64,000 bases of DNA from Nonomuraea endophytica (GCF_014203235.1 NZ_JACHIN010000004.1:248001-312000); one strand, 5' to 3'; positions 56,035 to 63,702 are shown, counted from the first letter of the stretch. Notes: a model not told the origin generated them from the letters alone. A program made the numbers and translations.

Positions 56035-56379
56035 ATGGCCCCCACACGTAGACCATCCAGCAGACAGGCAGCCTCGTTCACCTGCGAGCTTGCCTCTGAC
56101 GTCCGGAGCAGGCGCAGGGCCTTCGTGGGGGATCTTGCGCCGGAGGAGCTGGCGGAGATTGGGCCGGAGGCCGAGACGGAACCCGAGCTGCCGGAGAGCT
56201 GGACGCCGAACGAGTACCGAGCGTTGCTAGTGGCGCGAGGGGTGCAGGACTGCCAGCGCTCCATGGCGGCGGGGTTCGGCGGATATCTGGAGCTGGCCGA
56301 AGCGCATGGGCTGCTTGAGAAGCGCCCGAACACTGAGCCCTGGGGGCTGTTGATTGACGTGGAGGAGACGGCCTCATGA
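56035..56379 (+). CDS. Hypothetical element protein
   Basis: 114 residues from ATG 56035. Arg/Ser-rich N terminus, an acidic centre (PEAETEPELPESWTPNEYRA) and a helical end with GGYLELAEAHGLLEKRPN. No known motif. It overlaps the next gene by 4 bases (ATGA), so the two form a pair. Confidence 0.6.
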   Translation: MAPTRRPSSRQAASFTCELASDVRSRRRAFVGDLAPEELAEIGPEAETEPELPESWTPNEYRALLVARGVQDCQRSMAAGFGGYLELAEAHGLLEKRPNTEPWGLLIDVEETAS

Positions 56380-56651
56380 AGCTCAAGATCCAATGGAAGC
56401 CCTACTTCTCCGATACCGAGTACGGGATGGTCGGGGAGATCAAGGCGTTCTCGATTGTCCGCCACGGCTCGCAGTTCACGCTTGCACCGAGGCTGCCCGA
56501 CGCCAAAGGCGTCACCCTGCCAGCGGAGGACTTCCGCGACCTGGAGAAGGCGAAGGCACGAGCAGACATGCTGCTGGAAGCGTTCCTGAAGGCATTCCTG
56601 GCCGACACGCGTCGGGCCAAACCCACGGCTGTTGCCGCCGAGGCATCCTGA
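56376..56651 (+). CDS. Hypothetical element protein
   Basis: 91 residues; start fixed by the ATGA overlap. Beta-rich first half (LKIQWKPYFSDTEYGMVGEI) and a helical second half (DLEKAKARADMLLEAFLKAF). No recognised domain. A hairpin terminator is found about 100 bases past its stop. Confidence 0.65.
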   Translation: MKLKIQWKPYFSDTEYGMVGEIKAFSIVRHGSQFTLAPRLPDAKGVTLPAEDFRDLEKAKARADMLLEAFLKAFLADTRRAKPTAVAAEAS

Positions 56652-56753
56652 CGCCCACCCTGCGGGCATCGAGGTAGCTGACACTCAAAGCTCACGGCTG
56701 GTCCAACCTGCCCGAGGACACCACACCACCGTGTCGGGGCTGGCCGTGAAGGT

Positions 56754-56781
56754 GGCCCCCGTCTGCGAGATGACGGGGGCC
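56754..56781 (+). terminator. Hairpin terminator before the DUF397 gene
   Basis: GGCCCCCGTC and GACGGGGGCC pair perfectly over 10 bases with an 8-base loop. It separates the 91-residue gene from the DUF397 gene. Confidence 0.65.
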
Positions 56782-56821
56782 ATCAAATCCACCCACCACA
56801 TCGCTAGGAGGTCTGTTCAGC

Positions 56822-57043
56822 ATGTCTGTGGACTTGTACGCGAGAGAGCTAAGCCCAATGGACTTCCGCCGCATGTGCGGAGGCAACAACAACGAGGACG
56901 GCGAAGGAGAGAGCTGCTTGGAGATCGCCTCGCTTACGGGCGTGGACGACGCGTTCGCCCTGCGTGACTCGAAGAACCCGGATGCCGGGACGCTCCGCTT
57001 CACCGGTTCCGAGCTTCGCGCGGCCGGGATGACGACCATCTAA
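56822..57043 (+). CDS. DUF397 domain protein (BldB-like)
   Basis: 73 residues with AGGAGG ribosome site. SCLEIASL and FALRDSKNPDAGTLRFTGSE are the DUF397 signature. DUF397 proteins are the small partners of XRE-DUF5753 regulators, as BldB-like proteins are of WhiJ. Here the pair is split by two other small genes but travels on the same element. Confidence 0.85.
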   Translation: MSVDLYARELSPMDFRRMCGGNNNEDGEGESCLEIASLTGVDDAFALRDSKNPDAGTLRFTGSELRAAGMTTI

Positions 57044-57059
57044 CACGCCGCTCCTTGAT

Positions 57060-57090
57060 GGCCCCTGCCCGACTGAAACAGGCAGGGGCC
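57060..57090 (+). terminator. Terminator after DUF397 gene
   Basis: GGCCCCTGCC and GGCAGGGGCC pair perfectly over 10 bases around an 11-base loop, 16 bases past the DUF397 stop. Confidence 0.75.
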
Positions 57091-57116
57091 ACGCTTCGAC
57101 TGTACGGGGGGATCTG

Positions 57117-57509
57117 TTGCACTGGCACGGCTACACCTGGCACGGCAACGGGCAAGACCTGGCCCGTGAAGGCGAACGCCGCCCGACGTCACCAGAATTC
57201 TTTAGTTCTGTCCTGCCACCGATGCGGACCGGTGAATGGCTGGCCAAACCCGCATCACGGATCGCCGAGACGTTCGACGACGTGGACAAGGCCATCGCAT
57301 GGATGCGGTCTCAGTACGCGCCAGCCGTACCTCACGACCAGATCCCGTTGTCTCTGCGTATGGATCAGGCGTATGACCTGTTGCCGCGGGGGGTCGATGT
57401 GGAGTGGTCCACGTGGCTACCAGGAGGCCGCTTCGCCAAGGTCAGCATGATCTGCTGCCCGAACAGGCACGTAAACCATCCGTGCCCTCAGTCCCGCAAC
57501 GGGCAGTAG
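57117..57509 (+). CDS. Hypothetical element protein
   Basis: 130 residues from TTG 57117 with GGGGGAT upstream. HWHGYTWHGNGQDLAREGER and ETFDDVDKAIAWMRSQYAPA stand out; the latter looks like a helical segment of a protein-interaction domain. Two Cys and several His at the end (CCPNRHVNHPCP) could bind a metal. I do not recognise the family. Confidence in the start is moderate. Confidence 0.55.
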   Translation: MHWHGYTWHGNGQDLAREGERRPTSPEFFSSVLPPMRTGEWLAKPASRIAETFDDVDKAIAWMRSQYAPAVPHDQIPLSLRMDQAYDLLPRGVDVEWSTWLPGGRFAKVSMICCPNRHVNHPCPQSRNGQ

Positions 57510-57558
57510 CGGCCGGCTCAGTCTTCCCAGGCCAACCCGCGTGTTTGGAGGCATTTCG

Positions 57559-57833
57559 ATGCTGCGCAAGCACCTGTACATGCTCGCGCCGTTCCTGCTG
57601 CTGGCTCTCGCGTTCGGCTGGTGGCTGGCAGTCGTGGACTTCTAGCCGACCAGCCCGGCCAACGGCGCAGCGGTACAGATCCGCGAGACGGACGCGAACC
57701 TCAAGGACGGGGTTGCCCGCGATCGCCCGGCCGGGTGGCCGGTACGCGTCGGATTCAACGTACTGAGCCGTTCGAGGGTCACGTACCCGTACGGGCCGGG
57801 AGCGTGTACACGCTCTGGGAAGTACCGATGTAG
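57559..57833 (+). pseudogene. Small single-span membrane protein, interrupted by TAG and a frameshift
   Basis: TGGAGG precedes ATG 57559, which opens a 28-residue frame LRKHLYMLAPFLLLALAFGWWLAVVDF with one membrane span, stopped by TAG at 57643. The same frame continues with protein-like sequence (VQIRETDANLKDGVARD, WPVRVGFNVLSRSRVTYPYG) and, after a one-base shift near 57800, ends SVYTLWEVPM-stop just before a terminator. So an ancestral 90-residue anchored protein seems broken twice; alternatively only the 28-residue peptide is made. (The quoted span is split here: LRKHLYMLAPF, LLLALAFGWWLAVVDF.). Confidence 0.45.
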
Positions 57834-57849
57834 CCGTGAGAACAGAACA

Positions 57850-57871
57850 GGCCCCCGCCGTAGCGGGGGCC
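57850..57871. terminator. Bidirectional terminator between element left arm and DUF3987-like gene
   Basis: GGCCCCCGC and GCGGGGGCC pair perfectly around CGTA, followed by TTTAT. It lies between the end of the rightward small genes and the stop of the leftward replication gene. Confidence 0.8.
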
Positions 57872-57882
57872 TTTATCTGTTG

Positions 57883-59540
57883 CTAGGCAGCTACTTCAGC
57901 GGCGGGGAACAGAGCCTCAGGAGCGCTCTTGGCGCGGCTGCGCCGTGTGGTCTTGGGCTTGGCCGTAGGAGCCTCCTGCGGGACCTGAGGGGCTTGTACG
58001 GCGAGCATCTGGGCCAGGATGCCCTGAAGGAGTTCCGCCCCTGCCGGGGAAGCAAGGTAAGCCTTTACCGCGTCCTCAGAGACGGCAGCCTCCTCCGTGA
58101 CCTCCTCCTCAGGCTCGGGAGCCGTCTCCGGCCCTTCCATGCTCTGGAAGAACGCCCGCAGAGCGTCAACGCCCTTGGGAAGATCGGGGTTGACCGTGAC
58201 CGGCCGAACCACCGGCGTGGCCGGTGCGACAGGCTCAGGAGAGACAACCTCGGGGGCGACTTCCGGCAACGACGGAAGTTCCATGACCTCGGGGACTTCT
58301 TCTGTAAGGTCATCCCCCCACAGCTCGACCGTGCCGCTTTCGTCAAGCGGCTCCGCATACCTGTAGACCAGGGCGGGCCGACCTCCCGTGGACGGCATCT
58401 TGACCGCCTCGATCGTGTCGAGATCCTGAAGGAGAAGTTCCAGGTCGGCCTTCTTCAGGCCGAACTTCCGGTACAGAACCGTGGACTGGACGCCCTTGTG
58501 TCCGGCTTCCTTCACGAAGTTCTCGATCTTGACCGCAAGCGCGGTCTCCTCCGACGCTTCAGCTTCGGGCAGCACATAAGCGATCGTCTGAATCGAGTAG
58601 GTGACCAGCGCCAACGCTGCATCGAAGTCAGCTTCGCTGATCTCGTCCCGGCGCTCCGACAGGGCGAACAGTCCCGCGAGGCGGATCATGTAGATCATCG
58701 CCCGCTCTGCGTACTGGCTCATGGCTTCGGTCGCGATCATCGCCCGCACGATTGGCCGGTGCTTGGTCTCAAAGACCCGTGCCACGTGTGCAGGCACGGT
58801 CACCGTGTCCACCTGACGCGCGTACTCACCGGCCTGCCTGAGGGCGCGTCCGGCCTGCCGGATGACTTCATGAGCGTCGGCGGACTCGAACAGGGGCAGA
58901 ACCTTGGACTGCTCAACCCACACAGGGAGAACGCGGTTCCAGGTACCGCCTGTGGCATCTTTGCCCCCAGCCACAGCCGCCCAGTTCTTCGGCTGCACGT
59001 GCATGATCAAACCCAGGTGCGGACGACGTACCCGCAGGTCATCGACTTTCGTCTTGTGCGCCAGGGATTGGGCGTCGAACGCCTTCCGCAGGTAGACACC
59101 CAACTTCGCATCCCTGCGAGCGTTGGACAGAAGGGCATCCCCCTCCTCCTCCACGAACCACACCGGGTTCGCGAGCGTGCCCTCCGCACGGTCTGACAGT
59201 TCCGTGATCAACCCCAGGCCCGTGGCCGGAAGCCCGTCTACCGTGGACTCTTCCGCGAACGTCGAGAATGCCGCGTTCACCACGCGACGCGCGATGCCAG
59301 TAGCGGTGCCCTTCGCACCGACACCGGAGCGTCCCACCAGACGCCCCACAGAGCCAGAGGGGTGGAGCCCTTCCCGGTCTCCACGCTGGGGCCGTAGCCC
59401 ACGTACGCCGAGTAGGCGGACATGAGCGTCAGCATGACGCCGACCTTGCTTCCCTCCGTGTGGGGGTCGAGAGCGTCAGCGATGCGACCGAACAGGCCAT
59501 GGAACGTCTCAGGAGCGATGACAGGAGCGTTGGAGGACAT
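57883..59540 (-). pseudogene. DUF3987-like P-loop replication protein, split by a one-base frameshift
   Basis: The frame from ATG 59540 gives PETFHGLFGRIADALDPHTE and TGKGSTPLALWGV, then loses phase at about 59337-59344; the next frame continues LVGRSGVGAKGTATGIARR, which is the Walker A loop (GRSGVGAKGT), then WFVEEEGDALLSNARRDAKL (acidic Walker B region), GLFALSERRDEISEADFDAA and a C-terminal winged helix and Pro/Glu-rich tail. Adding one C in GGCGTCTGG would restore one protein of about 550 residues. This type of ATPase/helicase is used by plasmids and prophages for replication. If the indel is real, the protein may be made only from an internal GTG start (59349). Confidence 0.75.
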
Positions 59541-59871
59541 GGGCTTGATAGCCTTCCTGGTGTTGGCCCGTGAGTGCGTGTCTTGGCGGATGTGACACTC
59601 ACGGGCTGGCTTATGTCTGGGGCTCGACTTCCTACCTTTCGTACTTTCGTGGTGAAGCCGAGCGATCCGGAAGCTATAGCAGCCGGACTTTCGTTGTCAA
59701 GAGACAAGATAAAGTCCCTAGCGAGCTTCTTACTTTCGTCATCGCCCCCGAGGGTTGGGGGGTACCCCTAAAGTCTAAGAAACGTGACCCCGCCGGTGGG
59801 GCTTCCTCGGTCAGTGCGCAAATCTGGTCAATATTGAGCGAGCGATACTCGATAAAAGTAAAAATAAGAAA
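59541..59871. other. Gene-free stretch with iteron-like repeats and a hairpin (candidate origin)
   Basis: No gene in these 330 bases between the leftward DUF3987-like gene and the end of the capsid operon. [A/C]CTTTCGT occurs four times in one orientation: 59635, 59643 (directly adjacent), 59687 and 59732. A hairpin lies at 59685-59717 (GGACTTT..TTGTC aaga GACAA..AAAGTCC). The block is A/T-richer than its surroundings. The layout next to a replication ATPase suggests an origin or a promoter with regulator sites; I cannot tell which. Confidence 0.45.
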
Positions 59872-59897
59872 GGCCCCAAGCTATTAAGCTTGGGGCC
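59872..59897 (-). terminator. Strong terminator of the capsid operon
   Basis: GGCCCCAAGCT and AGCTTGGGGCC pair over 11 bases around ATTA, and on the minus strand the hairpin is followed by TTTCTTATTTTTAC. It stands 22 bases after the capsid stop codon, and is the best rho-independent terminator in the window. Confidence 0.92.
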
Positions 59898-59919
59898 CGC
59901 CGTGCGCGTTCCTATTTTT

Positions 59920-60771
59920 CTAGCTTTCCGAGGCGATGATAAGTGCCCCGGGGCGAATCACCCTGGCTCCCGCCACATGGAGACCACGAACGACATAACC
60001 AAACTTGGTCGGACTGCGGAAGCTCTCGACATTTACAATCTGATCACCAAAGGTCGTTGCGATAGGCGAACCAACAATCATATTCACATTGGCGGGAAGG
60101 TGCGGCGTAACCGCAACCGTGAAACCGGCAAGGGAACCAATAACGCCGTTCTGGATGGGCACGCCACTTCCGTAACTACTGGCGATAAACTTGTCGTGCT
60201 TAAGAATCATTGCCTTGACCTCGGGACGAACAACAGCGAAACGCCGGGCTGCTGGAACATCATCGTTGTCCAGGATTACGCCATAATCAACAAGGGCGAT
60301 AAAGGGGTCTCCGAGAGTCGCGCCTGTCGTCTTGAAGACCTTCTTATTTGCTGCCAAAGCACCAGCAAGCATCTTTGTGCCCACGTAGGTGTCAGCAGCA
60401 ACGCGAAGAGCCTGCACGCTCTCCATCGTGGCAGTGATAATCATGTCGCCAGCAGCCTGCACACGGTCAAGGTCGTCCAGGATGAAAGCGAAAGCCTTGC
60501 CATGATCAATCGCGAGAAGCTGGTCCTCGGTTTCGAGTAGCTGCGGAACAACATCGACGTTCCGGCTGTAGTCAACGATGGTAGGACGGGTCAGCGAGTC
60601 AATGTGAACCTGATCCCCAGGTCCCTTGATTTCGCCTTCGAAGTCGCGGTTGATGCAAACCCCAGACCCGAGAACAAGGTTCTCCTGAAGAGGCACCATG
60701 AGTTCCGAGGCCCACACCTCAGGAATGAAACTATCTACGGGCGTATTTCCCGCAGCGGGGAAAACTGCCAT
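59920..60771 (-). CDS. Phage major capsid protein (P22 coat-like, HK97 fold)
   Basis: 283 residues. SFIPEVWASELMVPLQENLV, INRDFEGEIKGPGDQVHIDS, RPTIVDY and LLAIDHGKAFAFILDDLDRV are, in order, the well-conserved first half of P22 coat-like major capsid proteins (pattern: PEVW..., NRDYEGEI...GDTV.I, PTV.DY, ID..K.F.F.VDD.D). VQALRVAADTYVGTKML and PEVKAMILKHDKFIASS match the A-domain region. Length is that of phage coats lacking an insertion domain. Codon use is A/T-richer than in host genes. Upstream in the same transcript are a 59-residue gene and a zinc-ribbon gene; no portal, scaffold, protease or terminase is near. Ends in a strong terminator, suggesting high expression. Confidence 0.92.
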   Translation of the reverse strand: MAVFPAAGNTPVDSFIPEVWASELMVPLQENLVLGSGVCINRDFEGEIKGPGDQVHIDSLTRPTIVDYSRNVDVVPQLLETEDQLLAIDHGKAFAFILDDLDRVQAAGDMIITATMESVQALRVAADTYVGTKMLAGALAANKKVFKTTGATLGDPFIALVDYGVILDNDDVPAARRFAVVRPEVKAMILKHDKFIASSYGSGVPIQNGVIGSLAGFTVAVTPHLPANVNMIVGSPIATTFGDQIVNVESFRSPTKFGYVVRGLHVAGARVIRPGALIIASES

Positions 60772-60832
60772 GTGTAACCTTCCTTACGATTAGCTGAATG
60801 AGTGATCTGGGTGATTAGCTTCCTTCGTGTAC

Positions 60833-61012
60833 CTAGCCGCCGCAGGTGAAGCCGATAGGGGCGTAAATCAGCTCTAGGCCCAGCGCCGGGTTGATGATCG
60901 GCTCAAAACGCGGCTGACACTCGGCGTTGAAGGCGTCAGCCTTGAGAAACGTTTCCAGGTCCTCCAGGTTCCAGTTCTCAAGGTCGGCCTCGGTGGTGAT
61001 AACGTAGGTCAT
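60833..61012 (-). CDS. 59-residue protein encoded just before the capsid gene
   Basis: ATG 61012 has an AAAGGAG site seven bases upstream, the best in the element, and the gene lies 61 bases before the capsid gene in the same direction. The protein begins TYVITTEADLENWNLEDLET and ends IYAPIGFTCGG; acidic N-terminal half, hydrophobic C-terminal half. I recognise no family. Position and expression signals suggest a capsid-associated role (scaffold, decoration or cargo), which is inference. The longer frame from 61057 is not needed. Confidence 0.7.
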   Translation of the reverse strand: MTYVITTEADLENWNLEDLETFLKADAFNAECQPRFEPIINPALGLELIYAPIGFTCGG

Positions 61013-61063
61013 ATGGTGCTCCTTTCGACGAAAGAAAGAACGGCGTGTTCCCTCCACTCGTAA

Positions 61064-61627
61064 TTACTGTGCCGACGCTAGGTCGGCCCACCATCGCGGA
61101 TGGGTTGTGAACCACTCATGGCGGCCCAGATCCCGAGTGTGGGTTTCCTCGCAGGTACGGCCCTCATCCGGCCCCAGATGGCCGCCGAGATAGGTTTCCT
61201 GACTGGTGACGCGGTAGCCGCCGGAGGTGAACTCCCACACGTCCAGGAGATGCCGACTCCGATACGTTAATCCCCATTCATTCCAGGACGGCCCTGAAAG
61301 GGCCGGAGAGCGTTTGGTGAACAACTTCGGATGTCTGGATGCCACTTCCGCTACGCGGGCTTCAGCGGCGTTCTCAGGACGCCCAGCGGCGACCAGTGCG
61401 GCGAGGGCGAAACAGCGGCCCGAGCAATACCGGTTCTCAGCCCACGTCAGCTCTTTGACCAGATGACAGTGCGCGCACCGCGCATAGGTGCGTTGCCGGT
61501 TGGCCAGGTACGCCACCCGGTGGGCCGCCTGGTGAGTCTTGGAGCAAAAGCCGGGGTAGCGGCCCCGGCCCTTTGGATAGTCGAACGTCCTCCCACAGGA
61601 GGCAAGCCCGCATCGCAGGCGCACCAC
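61064..61627 (-). CDS. Zinc-ribbon-like protein of the capsid operon
   Basis: 187 residues from GTG 61627. Two cysteine groups fill the first 75 residues: CGLASCGRTF...FCSKTHQAAH and CAHCHLVKE...YCSGRCFAL, each like a treble-clef or zinc-ribbon knuckle. The rest is Trp/His-rich (HEWFTTHPRWWADLASAQ) without a known motif. A nucleic-acid-binding role is likely, for example in packaging or recombination. 51 bases separate it from the 59-residue gene. Confidence 0.6.
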   Translation of the reverse strand: MVRLRCGLASCGRTFDYPKGRGRYPGFCSKTHQAAHRVAYLANRQRTYARCAHCHLVKELTWAENRYCSGRCFALAALVAAGRPENAAEARVAEVASRHPKLFTKRSPALSGPSWNEWGLTYRSRHLLDVWEFTSGGYRVTSQETYLGGHLGPDEGRTCEETHTRDLGRHEWFTTHPRWWADLASAQ

Positions 61628-61700
61628 TGGATGCGCCGGTAACCCTGTATTGCCGTTGTGGCGGCCTAGATGCCTCTGACCAGTCCTGCCGGGGTGTTGG

Positions 61701-61721
61701 GCGTGCCCCTGCCGGGCACGC
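61701..61721. other. Isolated 8-base hairpin
   Basis: GCGTGCCC and GGGCACGC around CTGCC. First of a series of hairpins in the gene-poor stretch 61628-62321; others are at 61760-61778, 61825-61845 and 61911-61927. Confidence 0.6.
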
Positions 61722-61876
61722 TGCGTGATGTCGCTGGAGTCGATGGTCTCTCCCTTGCTCCGGCGCTCAGGTCGCCGGCTGTTGTGTCGAAGGATGGATC
61801 TGACAAAAGATCAAGAAGATACCTCCGGCCCCAGTGGAGGGCCGGGAAGTGGAAAGACGAAACACAAGAAGTCTCG

Positions 61877-62048
61877 TCAACGCCTACGGGCGCGATCCTT
61901 GGTGGTCTTACGGGCGTGACACGCCCGATGGATGCAACGGAGGTTGAATGACTCTCAGCCTCCGCCGAGGAACGGCGGTGACATGGTTTGCGTCAAAGGC
62001 CTCCGGGAGGCCGCAACGATGGATCAATCTATGGCAGCCGATGGCTGC
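61877..62048 (-). pseudogene. HNH endonuclease remnant
   Basis: On the minus strand one frame (62048 to about 61965) reads GCHRLIHRCGLPEAFDANHV then TAVPRRR; a second frame (61954-61877) reads ESFNLRCIHRACHARKTTKD then RARRR and stops. Together these are the HxH...N...H metal-finger of HNH nucleases, as found in many phages. A one-base shift plus an in-phase TGA (61955-61957) separate the halves, and the 5' end is missing. Three of the regularly spaced hairpins lie inside it, so hairpin insertion may have contributed to its decay. Confidence 0.6.
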
Positions 62049-62168
62049 TCATGCGTAACAAGAATCGATAGAGCAGCCCGAGGGCTGCCTTGTATCAGTA
62101 GTAGTCATAGGGGCCTCCGGCCCCCCTTGATAGACAAGTTCAGATAGAGCCAGCCCCAGGGGGCTGGC
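61962..62168. repeat. Array of six regularly spaced short hairpins
   Basis: Perfect stem-loops lie at 61962-61978 (CCGCCG/CGGCGG), 61998-62012 (GGCCTC/GAGGCC), 62034-62048 (GCAGCC/GGCTGC), 62073-62088 (GCAGCC/GGCTGC), 62110-62124 (GGGGCC/GGCCCC) and 62149-62168 (GCCAGCCC/GGGCTGGC). Their centres are 35, 36, 39, 37 and 41 bases apart. On the minus strand the rightmost three begin with AAGG and are followed by CTCTATC or CCTATGA, so the units share sequence outside the stems too. The region 62169-62321 holds further weak hairpins but no gene. Confidence 0.7.
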
Positions 62169-62321
62169 CTTACCTATTGTCCGTAACCCCTTTCTCCTCC
62201 GTCGAGATAAAGAGATATAGAGAGGGCGGCGTATCACCGCAGGTCAAAGGGGTAGTCCAATCCAGGTCCGGCGGACCGCTCAATCCACATCCATAGGACT
62301 ACGGTCACGGTGTTGCCGGAC

Positions 62322-62720
62322 TCAGGCGGCTCGTTCGTCCCAGCCGATGCGCTGTGATTCCCAGGTGTGGTGTGCCGGGCACATTCCTCCCCGGTCCAAC
62401 TTCCTCTCCCACAGGTCCCGAGGCAGCCACACGCACGTCTCCCCACCCCCAGGCAGCACCAGGCCCGCGTCCCTTAGCTTCTTCAAGGTGGCGTAGACGG
62501 TAGAGCGCGAAGCGGGCTTCAGGCGCCCGTCCAGTCGCTTGGAGAGGATCTCCCTTAGCTCCCCCTTGTTAAAGATCGCGTGCCCGGTGTTGTTGGCGCG
62601 AGCCATGGCCGTCAACAGAAGTCGAGCGTCAAGGGAGAGGGTGTGCCCCTGCCGGGCCACGCTCCCGGCGTAGCGCTGAACCACCATGCCGAACTGTCGT
62701 TCGGGGTAAGCCATATTCAT
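62322..62720 (-). CDS. Winged-helix DNA-binding protein (replication/regulation type)
   Basis: 132 residues from ATG 62720, eight bases after GAGGAG. LDARLLLTAMARANNTGHAI, NKGELREILSKRLDGRLKPA and SRSTVYATLKKLRDAGLVLP form a winged helix like those of RepA_N or GntR-related element proteins; the latter segment is the recognition helix. The end is Trp/His-rich. It follows the excisionase gene by about 30 bases and is probably in the same transcript. Confidence 0.75.
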   Translation of the reverse strand: MNMAYPERQFGMVVQRYAGSVARQGHTLSLDARLLLTAMARANNTGHAIFNKGELREILSKRLDGRLKPASRSTVYATLKKLRDAGLVLPGGGETCVWLPRDLWERKLDRGGMCPAHHTWESQRIGWDERAA

Positions 62721-62749
62721 GATCAAATCTCCTCAGATGTCGTTGCTGG

Positions 62750-62977
62750 TCAATTGATGGTCTGGCGCTCCAGCCAGGCCTCTACGTCGCGTTCGCGGAA
62801 CTTCACGTTGCGCCCGACCCTGATGCCCTTCAGGCCCCAGGCCCGCCACTTGCTGTAAACGGTGCTCTTCGGCACGCCCAAGAGGGCGGCCACCTCTTCC
62901 ACGCTCAAAAGCCTGTTGCTGCCTCCACTACTCAAACGATCGCTCCTTCCTCCGTTGCTTCCTGCCTTCGGCGTCAT
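62750..62977 (-). CDS. Excisionase (MerR-like HTH, Xis)
   Basis: 75 residues. LLSVEEVAALLGVPKSTVYS then KWRAWGLKGIRVGRNVKFRE and DVEAWLERQ are the standard helix-turn-helix excisionase domain (TIGR01764 type). It directs the integrase toward excision. It is divergent from the 213-residue HTH gene and the integrase, which fits a switch between integration and excision. Confidence 0.9.
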   Translation of the reverse strand: MTPKAGSNGGRSDRLSSGGSNRLLSVEEVAALLGVPKSTVYSKWRAWGLKGIRVGRNVKFRERDVEAWLERQTIN

Positions 62978-63030
62978 CGCACGGTCGTTGACCGGCTAGA
63001 CCAGATTCTATGTCACGAGGCACTAGGTTT

Positions 63031-63047
63031 ACACCTGGTTAAGGTGT
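63031..63047. promoter_or_regulatory. Inverted repeat between excisionase and rightward genes
   Basis: ACACCT-GGTTA-AGGTGT lies 13 bases before the ATG at 63060, where it would block the rightward promoter. Candidate operator of the element's integration/excision switch. Confidence 0.5.
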
Positions 63048-63059
63048 TATCGTGATCAC

Positions 63060-63701
63060 ATGATGCCGACTGACTCGCCCCACAGGGGCGGACCCTACGA
63101 ACTCGACCCCGCACAGTACGGCTGGACCCTCCCTGACGGCTGGAGCCTGTGGGCCGATACCCCCGACGGCATCCCTACCGAGCTGCGCGGCCGGTACGTC
63201 ATCGACGGCATAGACGTCACCTTCACGGCGCAACCCCGCTGGATCACCAACGGCCCCCTCAGCGTGGCCCTCGACATCACGCCCTTCGACACCGAGTCGG
63301 CGGAACGCGCCCTCGACAGTGACGGCATCACGTTGCAAGTCCTGCGCTCCGTCCCCCTGGGCGAAGCCCGCCGCGTCATCACCGAGTGGGGCGACCGCAT
63401 CCGTGAGCGCTTCTACCCAGAACTACTCCCACCGCCGATCCCCGCGCACGTCACCAACGAGTACGACTACGCCGTGACCGCCATGGCCTACGTGCAGCTC
63501 ACCCACATGGGCGAACGCCGCCCCCTCCAGGCGATGGCCGAAGCCGCAGGCATCAACCGCGAAACCATGAGCGCCCGCCTGCGCCGCGCCCGCCAACTAG
63601 GGCTCCTCATCACCTACGGAGCAGGGAAACCCGGTGGTGAACTCACCGACAAGGCCGTAGCCCTGCTCAACCCCACCAACGACACTGACGAAAGGAACTA
63701 A
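63060..63701 (+). CDS. HTH-containing protein upstream of the integrase
   Basis: 213 residues. The first 130 residues form an unrecognised domain with WTLPDGWSLWADTPDGIPTE and VTFTAQPRWITNGPLSVALD. The C-terminal 70 residues are a helix-turn-helix: LQAMAEAAGINRETMSARLR then RARQLGLLITYGAGKPGGEL, a winged-helix-like end. Proteins of this plan commonly precede integrases in actinobacterial elements. It may control integrase expression. Confidence 0.7.
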   Translation: MMPTDSPHRGGPYELDPAQYGWTLPDGWSLWADTPDGIPTELRGRYVIDGIDVTFTAQPRWITNGPLSVALDITPFDTESAERALDSDGITLQVLRSVPLGEARRVITEWGDRIRERFYPELLPPPIPAHVTNEYDYAVTAMAYVQLTHMGERRPLQAMAEAAGINRETMSARLRRARQLGLLITYGAGKPGGELTDKAVALLNPTNDTDERN

Positions 63702-63702
63702 A

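Noticed and set aside
57643..57645. Programmed read-through of the TAG in the small membrane protein
   Set aside because: A second break further on (frame change near 57800) makes decay the simpler reading; no read-through signal is visible.
57880..59196. 438-codon plus-strand frame opposite the DUF3987-like gene
   Set aside because: Arg/Leu/Asp-rich shadow; the opposite strand has clear domain motifs.
60833..61012. RiPP precursor peptide ending in CGG
   Set aside because: No modifying enzyme or peptidase is nearby; position argues for a capsid-related role instead.
61670..61951. Plus-strand open frames of 60-90 codons, including a basic 41-residue one from 61794
   Set aside because: They run antisense to the HNH remnant and through hairpins, with no good ribosome site or protein-like pattern.
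62049..62237. 62-codon minus-strand frame through the hairpin array
   Set aside because: Its sequence is made of the hairpin repeats; no ribosome site and no similarity I can name.
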